64,000 nucleotides of DNA, from NCBI RefSeq assembly GCF_932526225.1, contig NC_064038.1:15053474-15117473 (forward strand), in the 5' to 3' direction. Positions 25,200-56,924 of this stretch are shown here, piece by piece. Each line of letters begins with the position of its first letter. Position 1 is the stretch's first letter. Origin of the DNA: Nematostella vectensis (Eukaryota > Cnidaria > Anthozoa > Actiniaria > Edwardsiidae). The notes below the pieces were generated by a model that saw only the letters and a program-made list of their open reading frames with translations, was not told the DNA's origin and did not search any database. The position numbers were made by a program, and so were the translations under genes.

Positions 25200-27023
25200 A
25201 TAAACGACTGTGATGTACGCGCATGTGGTACAACGGTTTCCCGCCAAAACCACAGGTAGTCAAGCAGGTGGCTCGAATGAAAAGCGCATAGTAAGTTTGT
25301 TATTCAGCAAAAAAAAAAAAAAACATTTAGAAAAAAAAGAGGTTTTGAATTGATGGTACCGAAAAACGTTTCATTCTACAACCTTCTCAATTGAATGGTA
25401 AAAATAATTGTCTCTCAATTTGAATCATAATTTTGCTAATATACCTCGAAAAGTAAGTTGATTCAAATTACTTTCCTTATGGAAATGATCACGTTTAACA
25501 AAAAATTTAACTTTACATTGTTTCAATGGTGTGTTTTTGCAAACGTTGGCAATACTTGAGGGGCCTCTTCAACCTTTGTCAGCTTGTTTTTATTGGGGTA
25601 CAAACCGCAAACCGAGAATTTTACCACAGAATCTAAAAAATCAAAAAACATCTGTGGTTTTCACCTATACATTGAGTTGTAGAGTACAATGCTTCAATCT
25701 CACTTGTATGTGCAATTAGTCGACATGAACGTTTTAACAAAGGATTTTTTTTTAATCCACATTCACAAAAATCCACATTCCGAAAATATACGGATTTGAT
25801 TTTTTTTTTTTTATTCGAGTCGGAGTTCGACCTTCTGGTGTGGCCACACCAAATGTGTCTGGGTCTATGACGTAGAACGAATCCACGCTCTCTAGCTGAT
25901 TGCGTCAACGTGCGGGATGGTCAGAGTTGGCGCGCACCCTCCCCACCCAGGATTCTCCAACATCGTCACAGTGTACATTCTTATCATAGCTTTCACAGAC
26001 GAACGAATATATGTGTCAATTTATGCCGTGGGTTTTCAGATGGTTTGAGTCTGTAGCGAAGTGAATTCCTCTCAGACCTTTGTTCAGTGTATTAGCTTGC
26101 ACTGACTGGCAAACTCAGTTGCATGTATGAACAGGGTTCCTTATAAACAGAGCACGCTACTGTCATGGGGTACAACACACGAACATGTTATGACTATATA
26201 AGCATGATAAGTCAATGACAATAAAAAGGTCCTACTCCTAAATAATACTTTAAACAAACACAAAAAGAAAAAGAAAACCAGAAATGCGTTTTGAGAAATA
26301 TCTGCCATATGAGATAAAATTTGAAGATGCTAGTTAATAATTAAGGAAAGTAAATCTGTGGTTAAAATGGGAGAGCAATTATATCATCGTCACACATGTT
26401 GAGTAAGAACTCAGACGAGACATAGTCTAATTTGTGGTCGAGTCTGGGAAAAGAGAGAAAAATTATTTATAGTGAATTTCTCCTCCCAAAAGTACAGCGT
26501 TTTTTTCCATCTGTAGTGCAAATTGTATTGAGGACTAATGGCGTTGCACACTGGGTAGCGTTCTGCCTCGCAGCGCTAGTAAGGGCTTTCCCTTGCATAG
26601 TTCTCTTTGTCTATGAAATCGTTAGCAAGCATACCAAGCTAATTAGATTGTAAGCAAGCCACAAAAGCTTAACACATCTTTACGTTTTGTCCCGAAGGCT
26701 TTTTAATCAACCGACTGAACTACCGTCTGGACCGTCCTTTTGCACTTATGCGTTTCGTGCCAGATCAAAAAACGTGAAAGGATTCACACAGAGTACAGAG
26801 AAACCGCGAACAATGGCTTTTTATTCAACCCAGTAGGGATTCAAGACTAAGGGGCACTTAGACTTGCGTGCAAAAGGATTATTTTGGTGAGAATTTGACG
26901 TGGAGTTGTTGGAATAAGCCAGAAGCGAGTGCGAGAAAGCATGGCTCCCAGAGCTCATGTTACGAACAAAATCAGTTGATTCACAGGTGTAGACATTTGA
27001 ACTATGTGTTCTCTTTCAGCAAG
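25200..27023. other. Upstream region of the ADAMTS-like gene, no gene seen
   Basis: No supported coding region. The 5' UTR and promoter of the plus-strand gene starting at 27024 should lie here or directly before the ATG, but no core promoter could be fixed. A stretch at 26535-26600 (CTGGGTAGCGTTCTGCCTCG) resembles a tRNA-like A box and may be a SINE fragment. Confidence 0.4.
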
Positions 27024-46830
<19,807 letters not shown>

Positions 46831-47040
46831 TGGAGCCTTGTTTAAAAGAGCGTGAGAAAAACGATACCTCCCAAGATTGAATACGGGGATGTCACGCTGT
46901 ACGTTTAATGATCAAGAGTAAGGAACTTAGATAATTATACGTTTATATATATACGTTAAATTACAGTCCCAGATTTCTTCCTGGGAGAACTAGATTACTC
47001 CAGAGTGCTCGCCCTGGAATTTTTTTCCAAGCACAGAAAA

Positions 47041-47046
47041 AATAAA
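47041..47046 (+). promoter_or_regulatory. Candidate polyadenylation signal AATAAA of the ADAMTS-like gene
   Basis: It lies about 210 bases after the stop codon and is the first canonical hexamer I noticed downstream. Confidence 0.5.
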
Positions 47047-47269
47047 AACGAAAATTTTTTATTTACCTCTTGGGAATTGGTACTAAAATACATCACATAC
47101 CGGTCAAATGCCCTTCTCCTTGAATCACACAACTCGATCGTCATATTGTGTTGTTTTTAATGGAATGGAACATGACATATTTTAGAACCAGTAGTACCAA
47201 ATTATTGGGAGAAAGACGCCCATCCCCTTCCCTGAGAGAAGCTGCTACGAGCACCGTGAAAAGCGCTTA

Positions 47270-47850
47270 GTTAACCCTGCTATATGGGTCCCACTCAAGA
47301 GTGAACCCTGCTATATGGGCCCCACTTAAGAGTAAACCCTGCTATATGGGCCCCACTCTAGAGTGAACCCTATTATATGGGTCCCACTTAAGAGTGAACC
47401 CTGCTATATGGGCCCTACTTAAGAGTGAACCCTGCTATATGGGCCCCACTCAAGAGTGAACCCTATTATATGGGTCCCACTTAAGAGTGAACCCTGCTAT
47501 ATGGGCCCCACTCAAGAGTGAACCCTATTATATGGGCCCCACTTAAGAGTGAACCCTGCTATATGGGCCCCACTTAAGAGTGAACCCTGCTATATGGGCC
47601 CAACTTAAGAGTGAACCCTGCTATATGGGCACCACTCAAGAGTGAACCCTGCTATATGGGCCCCACTTAAGAGTGAACCCTGCTATATGGGCCCAACTTA
47701 AGAGTGAACCCTGCTATATGGGCACCACTCAAGAGTGAACCCTGCTATATGGGCCCCACTCAAGAGTGAACCCTGCTATATGGGCCCCACTCAAGAGTGA
47801 ACCCTGCTATATGTGCCCCACTTAAGAGTGAACCCTGCTATATGGGGAAA
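47270..47850. repeat. 31-bp minisatellite (CCCTGCTATATGGGCCCCAC + TTAAGAGTGAA), about 18 units
   Basis: Units differ mainly at GGCC/GGTC and CTTAAG/CTCAAG. The array starts about 440 bases after the ADAMTS-like stop codon. Confidence 0.97.
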
Positions 47851-47998
47851 TCGAAAATACCGGCTTTTGACAACTTAAAGAAAGAATGCCAAGAGGGGGA
47901 ATGGAGAAGAGGGGGGAGGGGAGGGAAGGGAAGGGCTGTCCTTACCTAGGCACGTGCCTACCACGTGCAGCCTTCTGTTGCTAGCCGGCATTTGTGGA

Positions 47999-48154
47999 TT
48001 ATTCGGAAATGTTTTGTTTTCGAATATTGGGAATCCTGTGAGGGTGCGAAGATACAAAAAAAAAATGTTTCTTCGAACTCTCGCCACAACACAATTCGGC
48101 CCTCGTGCACGCCAAAGGATTCCCGATATTCCAAAACAAAACATTTCCGAATAA
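47999..48154. mobile_element. Hairpin MITE with 39-bp arms
   Basis: TTATTCGGAAATGTTTTGTT at the left pairs with AACAAAACATTTCCGAATAA at the right. The arms continue to 39 bases with two mismatches around a 78-base centre that itself contains partly complementary CGAAGATAC / TTCTTCGAA segments. Confidence 0.85.
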
Positions 48155-48379
48155 GTCGGTTAGATGGCTACATCTTGTTGTTAAAGGAAGAGCATCCATA
48201 ATATGAGTTTGTGGATAACAAACATATGGTGAGGCTTATAAACATTATAAATCTATATACACACAGATAGAAACTATGTATGCGCGAGAGGATCAACCCT
48301 AATATGTATTACTGCAGCATGACGTCAATGACAGAGCAATGTATTACAAGACGAAGTATCTAGAAAGTTGCCTATCTTA

Positions 48380-48562
48380 GGGCCCCCAAATGGTCTTTGG
48401 CGAGCACTTACGAGCAACCCGTTTTTTATGCGAGACCGAGCATTTTTAGGCGAAAAAAAAAATGCGCGAGCATGCGAGCACGGCGGAAAAAAATTGCGCG
48501 AACATGCGAGCGTTAGCCGAACTGCGAGCACATGGAAATTTCGGGGGACCATTCGGGGGCCC
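48380..48562. mobile_element. 183-bp MITE with TTA target duplication, Harbinger-like
   Basis: GGGCCCCCAAATGGTC at the left and GACCATTCGGGGGCCC at the right are inverted repeats with one mismatch. TTA flanks both ends (48377-48379, 48563-48565). The interior repeats the word GCGAGCA/TGCGAGC several times. Confidence 0.85.
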
Positions 48563-50138
48563 TTATTTTGAAGGCAAAGAGCTGTCATATGGTGGTGGGA
48601 ACATGTAAACACAGTGAAATGTACCCTCTCTACACACTGGACCTATATTAATACTATATATTACCAATAAGAACATTATATTATATTACAACATATTTTG
48701 GTTTTGTACTTATAATTATATGACAGGGAGGAAAGTTAAAAGATGTATATTAAAAGTAGTTGTTTTTATTGTACACTCAATGTTGTCTTTACTACCGCCT
48801 ATGTCTTCGCCATACCTTTGCCCAAATCGAATCACCGTGAAGGCAGAATTGGCAAGCGAAATTTATCTTTGCCCAAATCAAACGAATGATCGCGAAAAGC
48901 CGATCGCACTACAGTGGAACCACAACACAGACACCTTTGGGTCTGCTTTTATAATGGGTTGTGGGCCTGATAGGAAATTGGGAGAAATGTGGGGGATATT
49001 TTGAGAAATGTGGGGAGAATTGGGAGGAATGTGGGGAGAGTTGGGAGAAATGTGGGGAGAATTGGGAGGAATGTGGAGCTTAAGTGTCCTCGAGCACGAC
49101 GAGGCACAGGAAGTCCGAAATAAAAGAACTGTTGTGTAGAGGGGAAGCTCAGTCAGTTAAAGCACCCCACCACCACCACCACCAGAATTGAAAAAAGCTT
49201 AATCTCGTAAAACCTCACTCATATTAACAATTTCCTGTGTCTAGATTTTTCTACTGCAAGTCTAAAGCAAGGTGCGGGAAACCTGAATTATTTAGAAACA
49301 TTCAAACACAATCTTCTTTCATATAGAATGAATAATGAATCAAAACCTCACGATATTTATTATCACGCATCGGGGTAGTAGCTCGAATTACACAACGTAA
49401 CTTGACCGGGTTATCTAACAAAATACGTTCCTATCGCCCTTGTAAAATCCCCGTTCATTCAATCATGCTAAGCGGTAAATCTGATAGGCGCATGCTCAGT
49501 TACACAGGCCTGTGTTGCAGCAGTTGATGATCTTACATGGATGTTCTTTTCCTGCGCAGAACTCGTGACATGGTGCGGCCTGTGCGCATGTGTGCCTAAA
49601 GAGGGTCGTTGCCTCCTGAGGGGTTTCCTTGACTATCATACAGTAATACCGGCCTCACACTCAACAACTTTTTGCTTGGCCACTGGTGACACTTCAAACA
49701 AAGCCCTGAAATTTTATATTTTATATCTGATATTAGACGTACTTTTTTATTTTATTCAAATATAGTCTTTCAAAGATACAGATACTAAACATGTTTTCAG
49801 ACTTGAGTATGACATCGAACTTCATTTCCTATTCTTTTTTCCACTTAAAATTGGAAGACAAATTATTCGAAGAAATATTGAAAAAAAAATTTCATTTAGC
49901 AATTTTATAGCTTTCCCAATAAGCCGATGGAAATGGATGCTTTATCGCACTTTGACCATGACTAGAAGGACATGGTTTAGAAACCCGGCGCACTCCAAAG
50001 AACATAAACAATAGGCGCTCTCTGATGTGGAACAATCCTCTGACGTGATCACGAACGTGCACAATGTCCAGTCAATCTAGTGTTTAACCTAGAAGTAAAT
50101 GCAACACAAGTAATTTCGGTCTTAAATGATAGAGAGAA

Positions 50139-51202
50139 TCCCCTCATTAACTTCCCAAAAGTTCTCCAAAGTTTTCGTGGGGGAACATCTCCAAATTTTC
50201 GACCAATTTTTCGCCATTTTACCACAGGGTAACCAATTGTCACACTTTATTAAATAGATACTAACTGAGATTGCACAGTAATTATATCGATTGAATATAT
50301 GAATATTTGATACAAAATTTGAATGAACTTTTCCAAAAACAAACTTCCTTATTGCACATCATTTTTTCTTTCTCTTCTCCACAGGGTACCCAACAACAAT
50401 AAGATTACGACACTAACCTTCGCTGTTTTTCGACCGGGGTCCGTAGCGCTACCTGACATATAGAGACGTGACATATAGGGACGTTCCTCAAAATTACCTA
50501 CACGAACGCAAATATCAAGCAACTGAGCGCCTGACTTATAGGGGCGTTAGGAATACGAGTCCGTGGTAAACAAGGGGGAACACAATGACCAATTTAGTCT
50601 TTGTGGGAGGGTAGGGTGGGTGACAAAAGTACACATGACCTATACGGACGCTCATAACAAGCAACTAAGCGCCTGACTTATAGGGGCGTTAGGAATACGA
50701 GTCCGTGGGAGACAAGGGGAACCACACGAAAACGAAAAAAATATGAAATCATGTTTTTACTTACCTGCGAAGGTTACATCCAAATAGACAGTGGGACAAT
50801 ACCAAAGCGGGAAAATTATCATAGGATACAGCGACCTTGAGAACTCAACCATAGCACGCAAAAATGCAAAATCTATGATACATTGCAGTGGTTAATAGTT
50901 AACCTGAGAAGTGAAACCAACACACTTCGATCACAGTCTATCGAGGACGCGAGTTTGAACTGTTCAGTCAAGTCAAGCAAGCGTTAGCGTTTGCTGTTTT
51001 AATGTTTCAATGGGCATTACCTTTTTTTTTATTTTGCATGGCAAAGTGTGTCTCAGCCTCTATCAAATTCAAGACAGAAAGGTGTTTTTGTTATTATTGC
51101 TTTTTACACGACAGGGTACCCTGTGGCAAAATTTAAAAAGAAAGCCAAATTTAAACAATGTTCCCCCAAGAGAACTTTGGAGAACTTTTGGGATGTTGTA
51201 AA
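50139..51202. repeat. Inverted repeat pair about 1 kb apart
   Basis: The minus strand of about 50139-50241 and the plus strand of about 51108-51200 share GGTnACCCTGTGGnAAAAT, ATGTTCCCCCA and AACTTTGGAGAACTTTTGGG. They may be the ends of a roughly 1-kb element or two opposed copies of a repeat. No transposase is visible between them. Confidence 0.6.
50440..50725. repeat. Direct repeat containing GCGCCTGACTTATAGGGGCG
   Basis: The phrase plus TTAGGAATACGAGTCCGTGG and a following CAAGGGG occur at about 50526 and 50668, with a shorter relative at about 50450. Confidence 0.8.
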
Positions 51203-51769
51203 GAATGTTTTTTTTTTTTTTGGCAAGGCTATAGATTTGGGTAGATTAACTAAGAGCCGTGTATATTTTTTGTGCAGAGTGCTGCTACAATTCAATAGTG
51301 AGTAGAGCTCGATCAAACAAACTCGGTGAGCTTTCACGGCAAATATATAATATACTGAATTTTTTTTCTAAAGATCGAAGTGCGCTATTGATTCAAATAA
51401 CAACGGTTCTTCGTTGACTCCATATAATCTCTTGTACTTTACACTGGACATTGTCAAATAACGTCTCTTTGAAGTTCGCCGGGTTTCCCAACCTGTCCAT
51501 TCTACTAACTATGTTTTGACAAAATACCAATATCAATGACAAATGGCGGCTATCAGAGACCCTTTAAAATAGCTTTAATTGTTTTCAGAACATAATCTTT
51601 ATGTTTCAACAATCCAAATTTTAAAACAGCTACGTTTCTTGCATTTTTAACTCAATTTTAGGAAATAATGATTAACCACGCTCAACTAAACGTGAGGTAA
51701 TTCGGCAACCAAATAAAACGCTAATAGCTGTTGTAATAAGGTCATAGCTGTTGTAATAACTGAGTATAG

Positions 51770-52050
51770 ACTTTAAAAAAATAATTTGAACTGTACAGCA
51801 TATACTTAGCGCAAGAAACGCGACGATGCTTTTCATAGCTATTCTAATAACTAGTATAGATGCACTAGATAAAATAGATTTGTTCAACACAACTTGAGCA
51901 TGGCACATGCGAGAAAGATTTCAGAGCTCTTGAAAGGTCTGTTAGAAACGCGCCCTCAAAAAGACTCACCAAAAGACGCACAAACTGAGCTCGAAAAACG
52001 CGACGAGGCTTTTCATAACAAGCGAGGGTGAACCCGCCTTTAAAAGAGAA
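51770..52050 (-). pseudogene. Relics of Ly6-type signal-peptide exons
   Basis: The minus strand near 51833 reads MKSIVAFLALSICCTVQ, like MNTLVAFVVLSMCIAQ of the intact exon but without a donor. A further decayed ATGAAAAGCCTCGTCGCGTT copy lies near 52016. Comparable relics in the other duplication unit lie near 54976 (MKTFVAFLALSMCC) and 55125. Confidence 0.55.
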
Positions 52051-52755
52051 CTACCCTTGTACAGCACGAACTAAGCACGTGAATTGCTTCCAGCTTTTCA
52101 CGACTGTTGTGAGGATCAGTGTGAACTCACCCTGTGCAATGCACATGCTAAGCACGACAAACGCGACGAGAGTGTTCATAGCTATTTTACGAAAACTGCT
52201 TCTCGCTTCTTTGCAGTAACACGTTCTCGAAAAAACTGAAAAGAATAGTTTAACAACCGGCAATGTGTCCCTCCACAGCCACCTTATTGTTTTTTAATAA
52301 ACGATACAGTGGGGTTTGGATTATACCTAATCTGTCATTTGTTTTCAAACGCCTGTGATAGTCTTCGCCATAACTTTGCTGAAATCAAATCATCATGAAG
52401 GCAGAGTTCGCAAAGGTAATAAATTTGCCGAATTCGAACGAATGAACGCAAAAAAAGAAGAACCTAGTAGTACCACAGTAGAACCTCAAACACAGACACC
52501 TTTGGGTCTTTGCGCCAGTTCAATAATAGGGTGTACTGATAAGAAATATGGGGAACATTGGGAGAAACGTTGTGAGAGTTGGGAGAAATGTGGGGCGAAC
52601 TTGGAGAATTGTCTAAATTTTTCAATTGCAAGTTTGAAACAAGCTTGCGCGGACAACCTGTATTTAGAAACATTAAAACGCAGTCTTCTTTTAAGAAAAT
52701 TTCGTACAGAATTTGAATATAGAATCAAAACCTCACGATACACACTGAATCCCCG

Positions 52756-52761
52756 TTTATT
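52756..52761 (-). promoter_or_regulatory. Polyadenylation signal of the Ly6-like gene
   Basis: AATAAA on the minus strand, 45 bases after the stop codon of the Ly6-like gene. Confidence 0.65.
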
Positions 52762-52805
52762 TAATCACAATTGACATGCTCAGCGGTCCCTATGAAGGCG
52801 CATGC

Positions 52806-55299
52806 TCAGTTACACAGGTCTGTATTGCAGCAGTTCATGGTCTCACATGGATGTTCTTTTCCTACGCAGAACTCGTGACAGGGTACGGCCTGTGCGCATG
52901 TGTGCCTGAAGTAGGTCGCTGCCTTCTGTCCTTTGGGCGCTAAAGGGGTTTCCTCGACTGTCATACAGTAATAGCCCGCCTCACACTCGACAACTTTTTG
53001 CTTGGCCAAGCACTCTTCCATAGAAGCCGACGCTGGGCACTCGTGACACTTCAAACAAAACCCTGAAATTTTATGTTTGTCTGATTTTAGGCATACTTTT
53101 TCATTGATCATATTTTTTTAAAGATACAGACAGTAGCGAAAACTTGTGTTTAGACATCGTTATGGCATCGAACGTTCATTTCGTTATATCCCACTTTAAA
53201 GAGCCCTTGTGAGCCAAACCTTTGATATTGTTTTCATTTAAAATTAAAGACAACTAATTTGAACAAATTTAGAAATAACTAACTTTATTCTATATTTATG
53301 CTTTATGTTATAGGTTCCCCTAATAAGCCCATGGAAATAGATGCTTCCTTGCGCTTGGTATCTTGCTACAATGACAAAATGGCGACATACAGAGACCTTA
53401 TTAAAAACACATATAGCAGACATAATTGTTATTTTATTTAACAATCCAACTTTTAACAGCTACGTTTCTTGCATTTTTTAATAAGCTTTGAGAATAAGTA
53501 AACAGGCTCAACTAAAAGCGGGGGAATTCAAGAAAAAAAGTTGTGTGTGGGAGTATTATCGCAAAAAGAGTTTTAACTCACTCGTTTTTACGTCACTGCG
53601 TTTTACCGCAGGATAAAATATAACGTGTCTGCTTGCTGCATGCAAAGTCCAAGCCTTTTTTTGCCGCAATAAAAAATCATTCTCGTTCCTAGAGCCCGTG
53701 ACTCTTTTGATAGCCAGCAGGTTCCCCTGTTTTGATCAATATGGTGTGTCCTAGATACTGACCCTATATTCAACTCAACCTAACCATATTGATGGCTTCA
53801 TAAACTACTAACTTCCTTTTTGACAGAAGGCCACAAAACACCGCGGGCTCTAAGAACGAGATGGAAGAATTACTTGAATCAAAATCACACTTCAATGGCT
53901 TCGGGAATAATACGTGATTGATCAGAGGACCTAGGAACAAACCCATTCGTCGCAATACAAGCTGTTTTGTCGGGTGGAAAAAAAGGCACTCTCCTGCATT
54001 TTGCAATAATATTAATAATAGTAAATTAAGCATTTTTCTTGCTCGTTTAATCTCCCCGCTTTGAGTGATGGGTGCCTAATGTAATACAAGCGAGCGATGT
54101 GGTTTTAGTAATAAAAATTCGACATGGCTTAGTTTAAGGAATTTAAGCGAAACAAAAAAGGTTTGATGCATTGAAAAAAATAGTTTATTTGAAAAGTCTC
54201 AATTTTTTATTTTTCGTCCTAGCATAATTGCACTATTGTTTTCGGGAACAAAAAAAAATAATTCCCAAACCTTACTTCTAACCTTTTTATTTCCCAGATT
54301 ATTACAGAAAACACTAAAACAATGTTTAGAAAATGAAATAGAAGATGTTTAGAAACGTTTTCTTCTCAAAAAGCGAGAGTTGGTTAAGTTTAAATTCCCA
54401 AAGAAAGTCCATTTTGTTTCTTAGCAACGTTACGTTTTTCTTTTTTTACAAATTGCATATGAGTGGCCCGGCAACCTTCAAAGTGATGAAGAGGTAGAAA
54501 CCATGGAACGTTTCTTCACTCTATCTATTTTAAATACTTTTAATAAATTTACAATAATTGAATTCGTATTTGCTATCAATAGCCTGAGTGTAAGCGTTGG
54601 AGTTTAATATTCGGCAAGAATACCCTGAGCTCGGAGTTGGCCGTAATGTTTGGAAATACGGACGCGGAGAGGGGGGGGGGGGGGGGGGGCGACAGCTCTA
54701 ATGCCTGCAAGTTGGCTTATGCGCCAAAGACAAAGCTCGCGACTTAAATCGGGTTAATGCGGGTTAATGCGACTTAATGCAGGCTTTCTTCTCTAAAAGT
54801 ATGATCTTTCCCTTTTTGAAAGGGGCGAGCCTTCTTGAATTTTCTTCGATCAATTTGCTAGCTGTTGGCTTGGCACAAAAATGGCAGCTTGGGTCGCTCA
54901 ACAAAACTTTGTAATATAAACTCGAATTCAAATTGACAGCACATACTCAGCGCAAGAAACGCGACGAAGGTTTTCATAGCTGTTGTAATAAATAGTATAG
55001 ACGCGCCTTTAAGATAGATTTGTTAAACACATGCGAGGAAGTTTTTCATAGCTGTTAAAAGGTCAAGTAGAGATGCGCCTTTAAAAAGACTTACCAAAAA
55101 GACGCACAAACGAAAAACGCGACTAGGCTTTTTATAATAAGCTAGTGTAAACGCACCTTTAAAAAAGATTTATATTGTTCAATACATACTATAAGCCCGT
55201 CAATTTCTTCGAGCTTTTCACGACTGTTGTAATGATCAGTGTGAACTCACCTTGTGCAATGCACATGCTAAGCACGACAAACGCGACGAGAGTATTCAT
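52806..55299 (-). CDS. Ly6/uPAR-domain (three-finger fold) secreted or GPI-type protein, two exons
   Basis: Exon 1 (55299-55251) encodes the signal peptide MNTLVAFVVLSMCIAQ and ends with GTGAGT in phase 1. Exon 2 (53062-52806) starts after ATTTCAG with the two bases that complete a Gly codon. It encodes CLKCHECPASAS, EECLAKQKVVECEAGYYC, FRHTCAQAVPCHEFC and the closing CCNTDLCN. The ten-cysteine spacing and final CCxxDLCN are the signature of Ly6/uPAR domains. The mature protein is about 85 residues. There is no hydrophobic tail for a GPI anchor, so it is probably secreted. The function (receptor modulation, adhesion or other) cannot be told from sequence. Confidence 0.85.
53113..55250. other. 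Intron of the Ly6-like gene, no further gene seen
   Basis: AT-rich sequence with a dispersed-repeat copy near 53320-53395, a G run at about 54671-54688 and decayed signal-peptide exon copies near 54976 and 55125. Confidence 0.5.
54669..54690. repeat. Poly-G run
   Basis: About 18 consecutive G after GAGA, within the Ly6 gene intron. Confidence 0.9.
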
Positions 55300-55868
55300 A
55301 GCTGTTGTACGAAGACTGCTTTTCGCTTCTTTGCAGTAACACGTTCTCGAAAGACTGAGAGGAATGAGTGGTCTTAACCATGGTTTAACGACCGGCAAGT
55401 TGTCCCTATTCAGCCAACTTATTGTTCATAAATCAACGATACAGTTGGGTTTGATTAGCCCTATTCTGTCATTTGTCTATTTCGCGCTTTTTTTGTTCTA
55501 ATTGGCAAACTTTTGTTATCCCTTTCCCCTGTATTTCTTGTATAACTATTTAAAACACGAGAAGAAGTGTTTTTGTGGATCTAAAATCCTTGGATTGCAT
55601 TCCACCTGCTTTCTTCTACAATCGGCGTATCTAAGGCCAGTGTCCAGGAATAGTCGACGTGACGACGGGATGGCCCGCTACTTCGATAAGAGTCACTTTA
55701 CTGGCTATTATAATACCTTGTTGCCTAAGAGGTCTTAGTGAAAACACACAGTATAAAAGCCTCTGCCCTCAAGCATGTTTTTATTCATTCAATTAGTGAT
55801 TCTTTTATTTGATATTTAAGACACCACTTTTGTTGCTATGTTACTTACAACTGTACAATAGCGAGTCG
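55300..55868. other. Upstream of the Ly6-like gene, no gene seen
   Basis: It should include the minus-strand promoter. An open frame at 55502-55738 has no supporting features. Confidence 0.4.
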
Positions 55869-55869
55869 T

Positions 55870-56405
55870 TGGGGGGGGGACCGGGTCCGTTCATAGACGA
55901 GACTCGCCCCCCCCCCCCCCTCCCCCCCGAGCCTCCCAGCCCCATTTTAGGCTTGGGAGGAGCGCTGGGCCCCTTCGACCCCACCAGCCCCATTTCAGGC
56001 TTGGGGTGGCGCGCCGCGCCCCTCCGAGCCCCCCAGCCCCGTTTCAGGCTTGGGAGGCGCGCCGCGCCCCGTCGACCCCCCCAGCCCCACTCCAGGCTTG
56101 GGAGGCGCGCCGCGCCACGCCGACCCCCCAGCCCCACTTCAGGCCTGGGAGGTGTTCGGCGCCCCTGCCGACCTCCCCAGCCCCGTTTGAGGCTTGGGAG
56201 GCGCCCCGCCGACCCCCCCAACCCCACTTCAGGCTTGGGAGGCGCGCCGCGCCCCGCCGACCCCCCCAGCCCCACTTCAGGCTTGGGAGGTGTTCCGCTC
56301 CCCGCCGACCCCCCCAGCCTGCCGGAACGGCAATTCAGGCGGGTAAGGGACTGGGTGGTTTCATAGAACGGGCTACGAGCCCCCCAGCCCCGTCTCATGC
56401 AGATG
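55870..56405. repeat. GC-rich tandem repeat of about 48 bp (CCCCCAGCCCCACTTCAGGC TTGGGAGG...), about 9 units
   Basis: Units carry AGCCCCACTTCAGGCTTGGG and AGGCGCGCCGCGCCCCGCCG. The base composition changes abruptly from the AT-rich DNA to the left. Proline/alanine-rich frames on both strands are repeat artefacts. Confidence 0.95.
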
Positions 56406-56411
56406 AGGCCC

Positions 56412-56590
56412 CGCGTAGATAAATAATTAGCAATCATCAATCTACGTCGGGCAGGGTTCGCGTAGATAAATAATTAGCAATCATCAATCTACGTCGGGCG
56501 GGTTTCGCGTAGATAAATAATTAGCAATCATCAATCTACGTCGGGCGGGGTTCGCGTAGATAAATAATTAGCAATCATCAATCTACGGCA
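56412..56590. repeat. 47-bp tandem repeat, 4 units
   Basis: CGCGTAGATAAATAATTAGC, AATCATCAATCTACGTCGGG and CGGGGTT repeat with a period of 47. Each unit contains the inverted pair GTAGAT...ATCTAC. The AT-rich core contrasts with the GC-rich flanks. Confidence 0.95.
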
Positions 56591-56779
56591 GGACCGGGGC
56601 CTTTCATAGAAACGAGAGGGACCCGCGCCCTCTCGCCCCCCCAGCCCGTTCTCCGTTGTTTTTTGTATGCCTAGCACTTCGCGGCATGCCCAACGCCAGC
56701 GCTTGCCGTTCCGGCGGCGGTATACCGTCTGGGGGCCTCGTGGGAGAGGGGTCGCTTAAAGCGTTTGCTTTTCAGCCTG

Positions 56780-56813
56780 CTAAAAAAGCGCCTAGCTTTA
56801 GGCGCTTTTTTAG
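56780..56813. repeat. Perfect 15-bp hairpin with 4-base loop
   Basis: CTAAAAAAGCGCCTA, loop GCTT, TAGGCGCTTTTTTAG. It looks like a bacterial-style terminator hairpin, but the context is a eukaryotic repeat region, so that meaning is not assumed. Confidence 0.85.
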
Positions 56814-56924
56814 GCGCCGCGCAAAGCGCTGGGGGTGGCAGTCAATAATAAATGTCAGTCCAAAATGAAAATGGACTAGTCAAAAATGAAACCAAACCAG
56901 TCCATATTCGTTTTTAACTAGTTT

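Larger units (their letters stand above)
49496..52179 (-). pseudogene. Broken Ly6/uPAR-like gene (exon 1 52179-52131; exon 2 relic 49705-49496)
   Basis: Exon 1 is intact: it begins MNTLVAFVVLSMCIAQ, followed by a GTGAGT donor in phase 1. The matching second exon keeps the acceptor and the CLKCH start and still shows the HTCAQ, CHEFC and CCNTGLCN pieces in shifted frames. It is 210 rather than 257 bases long: a segment after CLKCH is deleted and a further single-base loss lies before the YYC motif, producing early stops. It is therefore a pseudogene of the duplicate at 52806-55299. Confidence 0.75.
48800..55460. repeat. Tandem segmental duplication (units about 48800-52330 and 52355-55460)
   Basis: The left unit's GTCTTCGCCATA stretch, Ly6 second-exon relic (49496-49705), MITE-like relic and first exon (52131-52179) have counterparts in the right unit at 52361, 52806-53062, about 53320 and 55251-55299. 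The offset shrinks from about 3.56 to 3.12 kb through indels. Divergence is substantial, so the duplication is not recent. Confidence 0.75.

Noticed and set aside
49141..49175. tRNA gene (GGAAGCTCAGTCAGTTAAAG)
   Set aside because: Only an A-box-like 5' segment; no anticodon or acceptor stems follow, so at most a SINE scrap.
55809..56440. Proline-rich 185-200 codon frames
   Set aside because: Both strands are open across a GC-rich tandem repeat; no start context or conserved motif.
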